Shown: positions 12,834 through 25,000 of the stretch, in pieces
How positions within the stretch are numbered: position 1 is the first letter of the stretch
Layout: the number at the start of each line of letters is the position of its first letter
Assembly: GCA_947561715.1 (NCBI GenBank)
Contig: OX387202.1
Span: 12,847,001-12,911,000, forward strand
DNA length: 64,000 bases
Source of the DNA: Ascidia mentula
Taxonomy: Eukaryota > Chordata > Ascidiacea > Phlebobranchia > Ascidiidae
Direction: 5' to 3'
Translations under genes and position numbers: made by a program
Notes under the pieces: generated by a model
The model's input: the letters and a program-made list of their open reading frames with translations, nothing else
Databases searched by the model: none
What the model was told of the DNA's origin: nothing

Positions 12834-13190
12834 CGCTTCTGCGTTGCGTGATTGCAGTGGTAGAGATTCCCCATACGTATATGTGGAGGTCGCCTGGCAG
12901 GTTCGCGCCAGTGTACCTTGACGAATATATACCCTTCCCCCCTCTATGCTTCCGTAGCTCAGTTCCGTATAGCTTATTGTCGCCCGACAGGTTGTGCGCT
13001 TGCCCACAAGTGTACGTTTGGCCACAATACAATAAGGTCATGTAGCTCGGTTGGTAGAGCGTTGGGCGTAAGCCCAGGGTCGTGGGTTCAAACCTCATCG
13101 GGTGCCTAAGTTTCTAGATCTGGCTCCGAGTTGTCAGGAAAAAGGCTGCAATGCCAAGGCAGCTAAGCCAATAAACAATCAAGTAGTCCT
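12834..13190 (+). repeat. Composite tRNA-like SINE copy
   Basis: Block 1 (about 12838-12910) matches the copy at 37340-37390. Block 2 (about 13030-13108) is a clear tRNA-derived head with A box TAGCTCGGTTGGTAGAGCG and B box GGGTTCAAACCTC. The tail carries GGCTGCAATGCCAAGGCAGC followed by AATAAACAATC. The acceptor ends do not pair and the anticodon loop is not seven bases, so this is a SINE head and not a working tRNA gene. Confidence 0.65.
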
Positions 13191-13812
13191 ATGATAATAT
13201 TGACAATTGTTGATCCCGTTGACCAAAATATGCAGCCATGCAGTGTTTTCACAAAAAGTATTTACTATTGCCTAAGCCTCCTTTTTGCCAAAGCCTCCTT
13301 AGAACCCAGTTGCCACCGTAATTAGGGCAACGAGAAACTCCAAACTTGGTATGTCGAGTGCATCTTGGCCTCACCTGCCTTACGTGCAGCTAAAAAAAAT
13401 GCATTACATTTTACGGGAAAAAAGCCACTGGGTCAGCAGAACAGTAGCATGCTGCAGCAATTACTAGGTAGAACAAAATTTGCCGAGAAGTTTATTTTGG
13501 ACTCGCAGTCTGTTTTGGACTTGGGGAGGATTCTTGAACTAAAAAATATTAACAACAAACTGTCAAAAATCGCAAATGTGGGTCAACCGCTTGTGTGTTA
13601 CAACTGCTCTTATTGCAGTATTCCGGACGTTGATTACATTTGGACAGAAACCTTGAATTTGAAACTGAGAATGTGATTTTCAGGCATTTAGCGTTGAACT
13701 AAGATAATGGCAAAGTTGGTTCTACTTCGAATTAAATGTTGTTGCGTATCTGCATTACTTAGTGTTATTTCAAACAGCTTTATTCAAAAGTTAAACAGAC
13801 TTCTAGTCTAGA

Positions 13813-13852
13813 GGACACAAGGTGGGCCGCGACCCAAAATAGTTTGCCAACC
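13813..13852. mobile_element. hAT-type terminal sequence, fragment
   Basis: GTGGGCCGCGACCCAAAATA followed by GTTTGCCAACC resembles the common hAT end that reads GGGCCGC...AGTTTGCC(G/C)ACCCCTG. The matching other end was not found with confidence, and no transposase is visible, so this is a remnant of a nonautonomous copy. Confidence 0.4.
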
Positions 13853-14412
13853 ATTAGTGAATCGTTGTAATGTCTGGTAGAACGGAGTTGAACAAAGATT
13901 TCAATGCATTTCTTTGCAGTTTAGTCAGCGAAAAAGATTTTTGGCTGCAGGCATGCGGTTTGCAAACAATTTCGCGGGTCATTTGGCGAGGAATTTATGT
14001 TCTTATTTTCACAACATGTTGGTACAAAACAAAAAAAAGAAACGCAGCGAAATTTTTACTGCAGGAAGTTTTTTCAGGATGTGGGTTTGCTAGATGAATC
14101 GAGTTTTAAACAATCATGCTGACGGAACAGTCATCGTATACAGGATACAATACTGATGAATTCGTTTATGGTGTATTATACGCCATCAAAATTTAATCTA
14201 TTGTGCCACGAAAGAAACGTTCCAGCTTATACGGATTTTTTAGGTATATAAACTACTGTGCGGTATAAATGATTTATGGGTTAAACAATATGGGGATTTG
14301 CGCATAAATAAAGTATTAAATATCACCAGCTTAGTCAAAATTTTACTCAGGGAAACTATAGTGGCAGATTAGTTTGCAAGCTCCTAGAGAAAAAAAAACT
14401 GTGGAAAGTCCA

Positions 14413-17400
14413 ATGGGAAAACCAAAAGTGACGGATAACACTGTGGAAAATGCACTGGAAGAGGCTGGCGACTGTGGACTTTACCACATATGGTTGATGA
14501 TGTTGGTCGTTGTTCCCTGCATCATGGTGGGAGCAAATGTGGCCACCTCTGTGTTTGAAGACATGATACCGTCATACCGTTGTGACGTAAACTACACCGA
14601 TTGGTTGAATCAGGTAGGACGTCATCGGCCAGCAGTCCATCCCTTAATTGTTATTTTCTATTCTTCTGGTGTGTGGTGGAGACTGTTGTCACTACGCTTA
14701 TTTTCTTGCGGATTACAATAATTTTTATTATTTTGATTATATTTTGCAGACGTGCAATATTACAGTCAACGACGGAAGGCCTAAATTTCAACATTCTCCG
14801 AACGACAAAAATCCTGAGTGCTACAGGTGAACTTCTGTTTTGACATTTACAAAACCGTACAGAAACAGAGTTAAGGGGTTAATTTTACGGAATGTAGGCT
14901 ACTCAACTTACACGATAAATGGTCAGAAATAATATTATTTCAAAAACATGGTTTGAGGGCGTTCGCCTAATCTGACAACTCTAATAGTTTGTGCTATTGT
15001 TGTTGCTATTATAATTTCTAGGATAGGACTGGAACAACTTGATTATAACGATTTTATTGTATTTGAAACCTAATGAAATCTCGTTGTATAACTGATAAAC
15101 GTTGGTAAATATAATGTACATCTGTATGTGTCACAATGTAAGTTCCCATAAGTTATTACATAAACATCATTTGCAGAACATAGTGTATAAATGGTTACAA
15201 CACATTTGTGTGTACTTTACACATTGTACGATCAACTCCTTGAACCCAGCAGCGTTACATACAACTTCCGCGTTGCAGGTACAGCTTCACGAACGTCTCT
15301 ACGGTCGACTGCCACCAGTGGCAAAGCCAATTGACTAAAAACAACAGCCGCATATCTTTAACCGAATCAGACTTTGAAACCTGCGACCGCTGGACTTACG
15401 ACCGGTCGGATATGCGCGAAACCACGGTAACGGAGTTTTCATTGGTCTGCGGAAGCACGTGGGCTGGATATATTTCCCAATCATCGTTTATGTTCGGCGT
15501 GCTGATGGGAAGCGTTGCAATGGGATGGATTGCAGAGAGGTTGGCAACTTTTTCCTGGTTTTGAGCAGACGCGAAGTGTGATTACATGCCTGCGCAAGCA
15601 TATGAGACGAATGTGTTCCCTTTATTGGTTGACCTACATTTGATTTTGTTTTAAAAAAACTAAGCCAGTTGTTACTACTGTTACCCAAAACTCTGTTGCA
15701 CAAAACAAAGTTTTTTTTGCAATACTAGAGCATTGCAATACTTACAACAGAAGCATATATTCGTTTTACAAATAACTGTGTTTATTTAAACAAATGGGGC
15801 GTGTATGTATTTCTGTTAGACATCCGCCTGTCCTACTGGAAATGCGGGACCAATAAATAAAAACTGCGGAACCCGGCACATATCTGTGCTTTACCCAAAA
15901 TAGCTTCAAATACTGAAGGCATAATTCATGGATGTGACCTTTTTTGGTTTACCTGGATGCGCGTGGCCTCTTTTTCAACTGCGAGGCCCCATTTTCAGCG
16001 CGGGACATTTTTAGTCAAATCGGCTGAGTACTGGTCCTGACTGCATGAGTCTGTAGGAAAATAATCAACAAAACTAACCACATATTTAGAACCAAACCCA
16101 ATATGCAACCACTGTTTCAGATGGGGACGACGGCGTACCTTCCTCCTGTTTGGAATCGGTTCCTTTGCATTTGGAGTTGCGACGGCATTCGTTCGAACTT
16201 ACGTCGAATATGTTGTGTTGAGATGTCTTTTCGGATTTTTTCTGTACAACACCTTTCCCATCTTGTTTATACTGGGTATATATCGATATAGAGTTTTTCT
16301 TTTTAATGTTTATTGTTGTCAAGTGGTCAGTAACCCGTCCAATCAGAAATCACTATACCTGATCATTCGCCTTAATAAAATAAGTATTATTGAAAAAGTC
16401 ATTATATACGAATACGACATACACATTGAATCCAAAAAAATACAATGTACTCCAGGTGCTTAGTGTTGTACATTCCACTCGATAAAAGAGTCACTGCTAT
16501 TCACGGGGCATCGACTTACCAACACCGCACGCATTTCGGGTAACCAATGAAATTACAGGCACCGAGGCCAGAAATTGGCAAGAAATTACCCAATGAATAG
16601 ATATTTATGTAAAACTTAAAAATATTTAGGTAAAAATCTTTTGGTTCAAATTAGGCACCACCAACTAGCGGATTAACACGTACATTACAACGCGATGCCC
16701 GAGCAATCAAGTAAAATGTGATAATCTTACCAGCGTTGTAAATTTCAGTATCGGAACTCATCGTAGCACGTCGCCGGGCAGTCCTCGCACAATACGCCCA
16801 ATTTTTATTTGCTGTTGGTTACATGGTGCTCACTGCCATGGCGTTCATCACCCGACACTGGAGGTCGCTACAACTTTGTCTTTCCATTCCGTGTGGACTT
16901 TCGATTATATTGTGGTGGTGAGTGATTTTAAACTATGTTGGTGTCCACCCGCTAGACAGAAGATTAGATAATCGGGCACTAATGCCAAATTTGGCATGTC
17001 TTTGGTTGGAATGTGAAGCACTGCGCTGTGCTTTGTTCGGATTCGTATAAAGGTCAGACGGCCACGTTAAATTTGTTGCAAGGTTTCTTCCGGAGTCGCC
17101 AAGATGGCTGATTGCCAACAGAAAACGAAGAGAAGCTTTGAAAGTGGTGACAAAGATACAACGAGTGAATACAACCTCATTGTGCGGTTATTCCGGCAGC
17201 AGCAATGGTGCTGTACAGGGTAAGACGAACCGATAAATATTTTGAAAAAAAAACAAGGAAAAAAACTAATAAAAAACAAAATATACAAAAAACAAACATT
17301 AGTACGAATATTACTCTACCTTGCAGTTGGGGCACAAGAAGTTCCACTTACGGAGCGAGATGAGAGGGAGAAAGATGGATGTGATGGATCTTCAACAAAA

Positions 17401-19291
17401 AACAACCAAGCAAAAAATGAAGACAACACCGATCGTGTTGGGTCATTGGATATGTACAGACGCAAGAAACTGCGGTCTATGTCAATGGTTGTTTCCTTCC
17501 AGTGGTAAGCAGACATTTACTGAACGATTTTGAGACTTATTGCGAGATGCGGGTATGATCTCTGTAAACAAAAAAAAGCCGGTAACTAACAGCTCTCTAT
17601 GATAAAAAGACATTTTTTTAGAAATGTCACATTATTTCACACAATGTTTTAGAATACAATCTGATAAACTTAAACATAACCTGTTCGATTTATTTGAGTC
17701 TTAAATTTCAAATCCGATTAAGGACTCCGTTTCCAATCACCTTCTGTTCAGGTTTTCCGTTTCGTGCGTTTACTACGGACTGACGTTAAACGCGGCTCAA
17801 TTAGGCGGGGACCCATTTCTAAACATGTTTTTCAACGGTTTGGCCGAGTCGGTATCAGTACTGCTGGTAATTCCGGTCTTGAACTGTGCCGGTAGAAGAT
17901 TTCTAGCGGTTTCGAGTCAGATCGTGGCTGGGATTTTCTGCATCATTTTGTTTGTTATTCCTGGCGGTAAGAAAAGCAGATTGTTGCGAAAAGCATTTTT
18001 CCAAGTACAAAGCTAGAAATACAGTGTGTTTCAAAGTTTTGTACATTATAAGTGCCTTTCTGTGTGTGAGTAACAGTCGCTCGTATTGTTGGCCAGATTT
18101 GCCATTCACCTTTGACTTGTGTCGCGCAAAAGAAGTGTTGCTGGAACAAGTTGATTTCGTGAAAAAGATATTTTCATTGATTTCAAATTAATTTGTTTAC
18201 AGACACCGGATGGCTCCTAATCGTTTGTTCCATAATCGGGAAGTTCGCGATTGCGTCATCGTTCAGTGTAATGTATCTGCACACAGGAGAACTTTACCCA
18301 ACAACCATGAGGTAATACAACATCAGGACATTGACATTTTGAACTTTGCTGATATTGGTTTGTATCGATTTGAGTACACATGCACAAACAATCTTGTATT
18401 TCACTATTTTTCACTAAGCCTGACTGAAAGACGTTCTTTTTTATCATTTTAAACCCTTTTAAAATAGTTCCAGGTAAATTTACAGCAATGATACACCCTC
18501 ACATAACACGACTTACCCGGTTCATAGTCCCAGTAACATATACAACTTAAAAACACCTTAAAACATGGTTTCGAAATTTCCTATGCTTGTTTGTTTGTTT
18601 TCATGTAAGGCCTCTAAACAAAAAACATATACTGCGAACACCAACTTACCATGGACTCTAAACAAGCATTTTGCTTTTAACCTTTTCTCGTCAACGTTCA
18701 GAGAATAACTGATATAATGCTGCATAGCTTATTTACACTTTTCTCGTGAACATTTTGGATTAATTCAAATGGTAAAATTTTTCAGAAGTGTGGCCATCGG
18801 TGTATGCAACGCTTGGGCTCGTCTTGGTGGGATTGCGTCACCACTGATAGCAATGATTGGTCTCCTAGCCCCCAGTCTACCATACGCCATATTTGCCACA
18901 GTGTCTATTGTATCTGGTAAGCCCACATTTTTGGCGGTGTTATTGAATGGGTAACAACGTTTTTTTGACGTCTTTTTAGCTTTTTCCTTAAAAGCAAAAC
19001 TAGTTACAGTGGTGTGAAGTAAGAAATTCCTTGATATTATTTCCCATTAAACATCTCGTACATAGAAATCATGTTTATAAGTTTCAAACGATGTGATTAG
19101 GGGTACTGATGTTCACTGTGCCCGAGACCACGAACCATCCGTTGTTGGAAACGATAGAAGAAGGAGAGGAATTTATCGCCAAACACTCCAGATCACTAGG
19201 GACCCTTATCGGCCGACTGTGCAAGAGCAAATCCTCGAGGGCCACAGAAGTGCAGACAAACCAACCAATTTCGGTCGGCGCAACGTTGTAA
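14413..19291 (+). CDS. SLC22-like organic cation/anion transporter A, 11 exons, about 607 residues
   Basis: Major facilitator superfamily carrier of the plasma membrane, expected to move organic ions. Exons: 14413-14613, 14750-14826, 15279-15539, 16121-16275, 16749-16917, 17083-17219, 17327-17504, 17752-17966, 18203-18311, 18786-18916 and 19101-19291. Phases close to 608 codons with TAA. Family marks: the large Cys-rich, N-glycosylated loop after TM1 (NYT, NIT, NVS sites and about six cysteines), the loop 2-3 motif ERWGRRRTFLLFG, and FLPESPRWLI after TM6, which is the SLC22 signature. The central cytoplasmic loop (exons 6-7) is charged and poorly conserved. The first ATG (14413) is used; an upstream in-frame TTG is ignored, because the paralogue starts MGNKKETDNTVE at the matching place. 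AATAAA lies at about 19541. The substrate cannot be read from sequence. Confidence 0.9.
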
Positions 19292-20839
19292 AATTAAAAG
19301 AAAACCTAAAATTGTAACATTCATCAACTTTGTTCGATGTCATCATTACTACAAGGAAAGAGCTCCATGAAATACGTCGAACTATAGTTTGTTTTCGTGA
19401 TCACTGTCATCTTTGCTACAAAGTGAATTCGTTTTTTGCGCCTTTGCAATGTTCGCAAGTCCATGGTAATGTAGACTATGAACACGTGTAACATCAAGGC
19501 ACATCGGCGATTGTGTTCGCTGCGAGCTTGCGATATCGAAATAAACAAATATTCGATCAGTCGCAAACATTTGAGCACACTAAATGTTTGCGCGAGCAAT
19601 AAGCGGCAGTGAGCTGAGCAAGGTATGTGCGCTCATCTCTGCAATGTTTGCCGTGAAATGCGCACTCTCTGCCGTTGTGTTGCAAAAAACGATTTTTGTG
19701 TTAAGCGCCAAATTACTCCGTGAATGTTCCATTTCTACTTCGGGTCGTTTGAAATGAATCACAGTTCATACATGATAGTGACGTCATTCGGAAAAAGTCT
19801 CCGTAAATCATGAAGTTTTTAGACAATTTTTTAGACATTCTTGGTGTTCAAAATTTTAAGGCTGATTGTCTCGCCCGATTTCGCAAACCGTCTCTGATAC
19901 GACGCTGCGATGGCGCATGCACACTGGTACGATCGTATGTTGTGCTTCGGTGTGTTTTATATATAGTTCCAGTAAAGTTAAAAGTTCGCGTGCAAAACTA
20001 CTTCAAACATCTTGTTTATAGAGAAATAATTGATAGAGCTCCAAAACCACAATGTTGTTGCATTCAAAGTTTATTCACGCTTTCAAAACACATGATCAAC
20101 AATATGAAACAATTGTAAATTAATTTGTTGGTTTTTGAATATGAGGGTCCTTACAGAACATTCTTTACGTGAAAAACAACCCAATTACGAGCCTATTAAG
20201 TGGGTCACTTCACTGTCAACTGCTTGAAAATACAATCTGTTACAATCTAAATTATGGGTATTCTGCTAACAATCACTGTGCCACAAGATAATTTATTTTT
20301 TTGAATTGAAAGAATATATAAAAATATATTTTTTTTGAGTTGAGATATTACTGACAAACCACAGCTTTGTGGAAAACCACAAAAAGCTACTGACAGTACA
20401 ATATTAAACTTTATGTAACTTGAGCAAAACTATACTCACATTCTGTGTCAAAAGTTCAATTACAGGTATATGTAATGGATGCATAAAAGACAAATTCCTG
20501 ATCCTAGTGATAGCAAAGACTGTAACAAAAGTACTTTTTGTTAAACTACTGCTGCTGCATACTAACATCTTGTACATATTCTCTCTTACATATATCGAGT
20601 CCTAAAATTGCATTTATTTGTAGCTAATACAATTGTTATAATGATAGTTGTTTTAATATAACAATCACACATGAATCATCACAAATTTGCTGTAAATGTC
20701 ATGAAAAATGAGGAACAAATTCATTTTTTTTATATAAACTTGAATCATTATTCACCAGTAGTGAGCATTACAACAATCCTAAATCACTTGTGAACAGCAC
20801 AGCGAATCATATTTTGAACTCAACGACAAGCTATTTCAT

Positions 20840-21070
20840 TACGATGTGCTTACGACGTACGACGGAGTAGAACTCAACTCTACTCGAACGTAGCGTCGTT
20901 AGATTGACTACTTTCGTCGTAAGCGGCGCCGCCGCCGAATGCTTCTCCCACGACGCTCCGACGCAGCGGGCATACAACTGCTCCGACTGTCGCAACCATT
21001 GTATCGTAAGGCCCTTATGACGCGCTTACGACGGCAGACGGCAGATTTGTGTGTACACAACGAGACGATG
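20840..21070. other. CpG-rich patch with repeated ACGACG motifs
   Basis: A sharp change from the AT-rich surroundings: repeated TACGACG/CGTCGTA words in both orientations, GGCGCCGCCGCCG, and TTACGACG near both ends. It could be the end region of an unidentified DNA transposon or a regulatory patch about 1.0-1.2 kb upstream of the atlastin-like start. No open frame was recognised. Confidence 0.4.
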
Positions 21071-21235
21071 TGAAGTTAGTGAATTATTGATGAGTTTTAA
21101 TTAATTAGTGCCGATGTGCTGATGTGTGCCTGATAGTCGGAACTACAAGGGGTATTCAGGTGTTTGGAACGAAATGTTTTGCGATAATTGTAGGCATTGA
21201 GACAGCATCAGCCAACTGTTATTTAGTGTCTTCCA

Positions 21236-21555
21236 CAGGGGTGGACAAACGGCTCGCAGGTCAGAAATCATTGAAAATTTGACAGACGGACAAACGGTCC
21301 ATGCGGGTAAAAATTGGACAATGCACGTTCACAACATAGTTTATGCGACTAACTTATTTACAACAATCAATGTTTAAATACTGCAACAGAGAAGCCAAAA
21401 TAACGTGCAACAAAAAGAATTGTAAGTGGTGAAAGAACTGGTGATCTTCATAGAAACATTTGAAACAAGCTGTTGAACTTATTGTATTCCATTTGATGGG
21501 TACACAAACATGTGCAACGATGTGTGGGGGGCGTGGCAAATTGTTTGACGCCCAT
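21236..21555. mobile_element. hAT-like nonautonomous element (MITE)
   Basis: Left end CAGGGGTGGACAAACGGCTC; right end reads, on the other strand, GGGCGTCAAACAATTTGCCACG. Both resemble hAT terminal repeats of the CAGGGGTGG(G)CAAAC type. About 320 bp, no transposase. Target duplications were not confirmed by eye. Confidence 0.5.
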
Positions 21556-22099
21556 AATGGCTAACGATGTGACGTATGGAAAAATGTGTACATGGTTGTG
21601 ACGTGTTATATTTGCGTTTGTTAAACTGATGTATCAAGTGGAAAGAGTGGTGCAGTCCGTTATAGAATTTTTTCAACACGAATTGGTGTAATTTACTGAA
21701 AACATCCCGTGTATGTTCATGAGCAATCTTGAATGTTGACCCATTTGGCAGTAAGCGGTGTAGAAAAGTTTGTTAAATTTACATTGGCAGGGCTTCCTTG
21801 CTGCGAATTGTCTCAAACCCTGTGACGTAAACCAAAACAAATTGGCAACGGCGGTTAAACCAGCTAGCCTACATGTCTGAACCCGCTAAATAACAAAGTA
21901 GGCGGATCCAAGTGCTTTAAATTGTCTATACATCCTCTGTCTTCTGCTTCTAATGTCCAGTAAACTTCATCGCAATTCGGCTAGACATCGGTGGTTGAAT
22001 TGAGCAACTTTATACTGATGATTCTTTAATGTTGCAAATATAACGATGCAAACATGTTCAAGGAATATTTGACCAACAAAAATCCGAGGGTATTAGGAG

Positions 22100-25000
22100 A
22101 TGACTTCTAAGCCACGAAACATGGATGACCCTGTGTGTTGTTTGACTAACAAGGACCTTGAATTTCAATACGACAAACTGGCTTCAATCATCGAAAAGTC
22201 GAACCTGCTTGATGTTCCAATCGTTATTTATTCCATTGCTGGACCCGAGCGAACTGGAAAATCGTTTCTTCTCAACGTTTTCTGGCACTTATTGAAGGTT
22301 GATGGTGATGATTCTAAGGAGGTAATTTTATCTGAAAGTTAAGTTAACATTTTACAAATTTTGCATGTCTGGAATTTTTTTTTTCTGACGCAAACAAACC
22401 TGATTTCAGGTGACAGATAAGCAAACTCCACTTCCGCGAATATTTGAACACAATTTCCGCACAAAAGCTTTGACTAGAGGCATTTATATGACAACCAAAC
22501 CCATCATATTGACAGAAAATAAGACTGAGGTAAGTTTTGTAGTGCCAGAGTTACACGGGGTAGGCTTTTAGAGTCGAGGTGGAGCTTAAGTTTAAAAATA
22601 ATCCGGAATTTTGACCCGAATTTACATCCAGCTGCATCTGGATCTTACCAGTGAAAGATAAAACGATTTGTATTTCTTTCTTTTTGCATTTGTTAAGTTC
22701 AGTCATGTCAACTCCTCATACAGAGGCAAAGTTTTGAAACATCTGCTCAAAATAAATAAATTTGCACTATGGAGCATTTTTCTGAGTTAACACGATCGTG
22801 AAAACAAAGATGTGAGAAAGGTCCCCTACTAACACAACCAAGGTTTACTTTCTGTGAGCTCCAAACAAATGGCCACTAATTCGACCTATAAGGTCTCATC
22901 AGTGCAGCTTGGTGTGACTCTTCCAGACGACTTTGCCGACCAAATGGTCAGTTTCACCAGGATTACTTTGTTTGTACTGTTTGTCAGCTCGCCGTGTTTC
23001 TTATGGACACCCAAGGCATAAACTCCGGTGACAAGATCGAATGCAAAGAAGGGGACATTTTCTCCATAAGTTTGGGACTCAGTTTCATGCAAATTGTCAA
23101 CGTGGAGAAACGTTTGAAATATCCGGATATCGATACATACGCTGTGGGTTTGCAATGTATGTTTTTGCGTTATTTATACTCAAATATCTTTCGTACAGGC
23201 CCTTACACTTTTTGCCCAACATGTAAACGGTGTATCCGAAAAACAGAAGGTAACTGCTTCAGGCTTTATGGCAAACTAAGCTCACATAAATGTTTGTTTT
23301 TTAGAAATTGATGGTGTTGGTTAGGGATTGGAAATATACAGATGAGTATGAACATGGCTATGACGAAGGCACGAAATACTATGGAGTGAGTTAAGCCAAA
23401 GCGTTACGACATAGATTTTGATTACACAAATTAACTTTTAGGGGCTTATTTGAAAACACTCTTGCGCATTTTAGGCGAATTTTTTTTGAAGTAACGAGTG
23501 AAGAAAATCGACACGCAAATTTTAAATGGAAATTTGTTTCAGTAGGTCTTAATGCCTACTATGAAAAGCAAATATTTTTCAGAACATTTCACAAACACAG
23601 GAAATGAAACTTCAAATCGAATGTCTGAAAAGTTTCTATGCAAAAGAGGAATGTTTTTTGATGCCTCACCCCGGTAATGAAGTGGAAACACCGAACACAA
23701 AACTTCTGAGTGGTGGGTGTAGTTATATAACATGAATGAGTAATGTATATCATCCGACTATCAATGAATCTTTTTTCATTTTCTTTTAATCTTCATTAAC
23801 AGACATAAATCAGGCGGCATGGTCAAGGTTTAAAGAATTATTTCATGTACTCTTCTCATCATCTAACTTACAAGAAGCCTGCACCGTTGCACCAAAAGGA
23901 AAAGACTTTCTCCAGATGGCCAAATACCTAGAGGAAAAACTCGCCCAAGGAGACAGACTTGCAGCACCAAGTGGCTGTTTTAAGGTGAAAACGTTGCACC
24001 GAAAATTCTTAGTTTGCAAAATATCACTAAACGTGTTGCAGCGAATATTACGTTGATAAACTTCAAATACAAACTGAGGCTAATTTTCTTGTGGCCATCA
24101 ATTCCATCAATCTATTTAAACTTATGTTTTCAGAATTTTCTTGGGTTGGTCATAGAAATCGAAATCAAGGAGTCATGTCAAGTCTATAGGAATTACATGA
24201 CAGAAGTAAGAAGGTCTGCAAATTAGTGTTTTGTGATTAAACTCATTTTTTAAAACCTCGACGGGAGAGTATATTCGTAAGATACTAATCCCTAAACAAT
24301 GTTTACCTAATTTTTGTGATAATAATTTTGAAATGAAAAATATACATTTTGTTTTATTTTGAAAATATAGGAAAAGTCGATCGTGCGACATACTTTATAC
24401 AATTTAGCTCTTTTAGGAGCAGTGAGAAAAAACATTACCTGAGTAGTTTATGAGCTACATCAAAGGCACACTGCCGCTACATAACACATACCGGAGTGTG
24501 CAGATAATAAGAAATATATTTTCATTCGTAAGTTCACAGTCAAACAAGGAAATGAATTTCAAAGCATCCACGAAAATCGGGTTAAAACTTCTACGGAAGC
24601 ATTGAAAGAAAAAAAGTTAATCGAAGACATGACTCCACATGTCAACTCTCTGCACGAACTACTTGCAAAAGAATATAAGGTACAGTGATTAATTTAATTG
24701 CGTTTGATATTTTTAAAACTTTTTGAGGATTTAGAAATATAGATTGATGGTTTTATAAATCGCGATAATAACCAGATAATGAGAAAATATTTTCTTATTT
24801 GTGAACCAAACCTTTCGCAGTAAAATTATCAGCACAATTCTTGTCACCACATGAAAGTTATCGGCCTGAAACTGTTGCGAAAACAGCAACTCTGTGTTTA
24901 GTAAGGCATGACATTCTATCAATGAAATACTCCACACCAGCTGTTTAGATAATTAATTTAAATTTTAGATGCTGTTTGAAGAGGTCATGAAACATCAAAT

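Larger units (their letters stand above)
12134..14412. other. Intergenic region with SINE, hairpin and hAT debris
   Basis: Between the receptor stop and the first SLC22 start. It holds a GC-rich hairpin (12764-12832), a composite SINE (12834-13190) and a hAT-like terminal sequence near 13813-13850. A 103-codon frame at 13365-13676 has no recognisable domain and is not called as a gene. Confidence 0.6.
19292..22099. other. Intergenic region with a CpG-rich patch and a hAT-like MITE
   Basis: About 2.8 kb between SLC22 copy A and the atlastin-like gene. No coding exon was recognised. Two items stand out and are listed separately: a CpG-rich stretch at 20840-21070 and a hAT-like element at 21236-21555. 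Confidence 0.5.

Noticed and set aside
13030-13108. Possible tRNA gene
   Set aside because: A and B boxes are good, but the acceptor ends do not pair and the anticodon loop is not seven bases. It is a SINE head.
13365-13676. 103-codon frame near the hAT end, as a possible transposase piece
   Set aside because: No hAT dimerisation or zinc-finger motif can be seen in it.
14374-14412. N-terminal extension of SLC22 copy A starting at TTG
   Set aside because: The paralogue starts at the ATG that aligns with 14413, and the extension has no counterpart.
23155-23249. Alternative reading of atlastin-like exon 4 with CPTCKRC (zinc-finger look)
   Set aside because: The phases of the flanking exons require the frame ALTLFAQHVNGVSEKQ, which continues into VLVRDW; the Cys-rich reading is out of frame.
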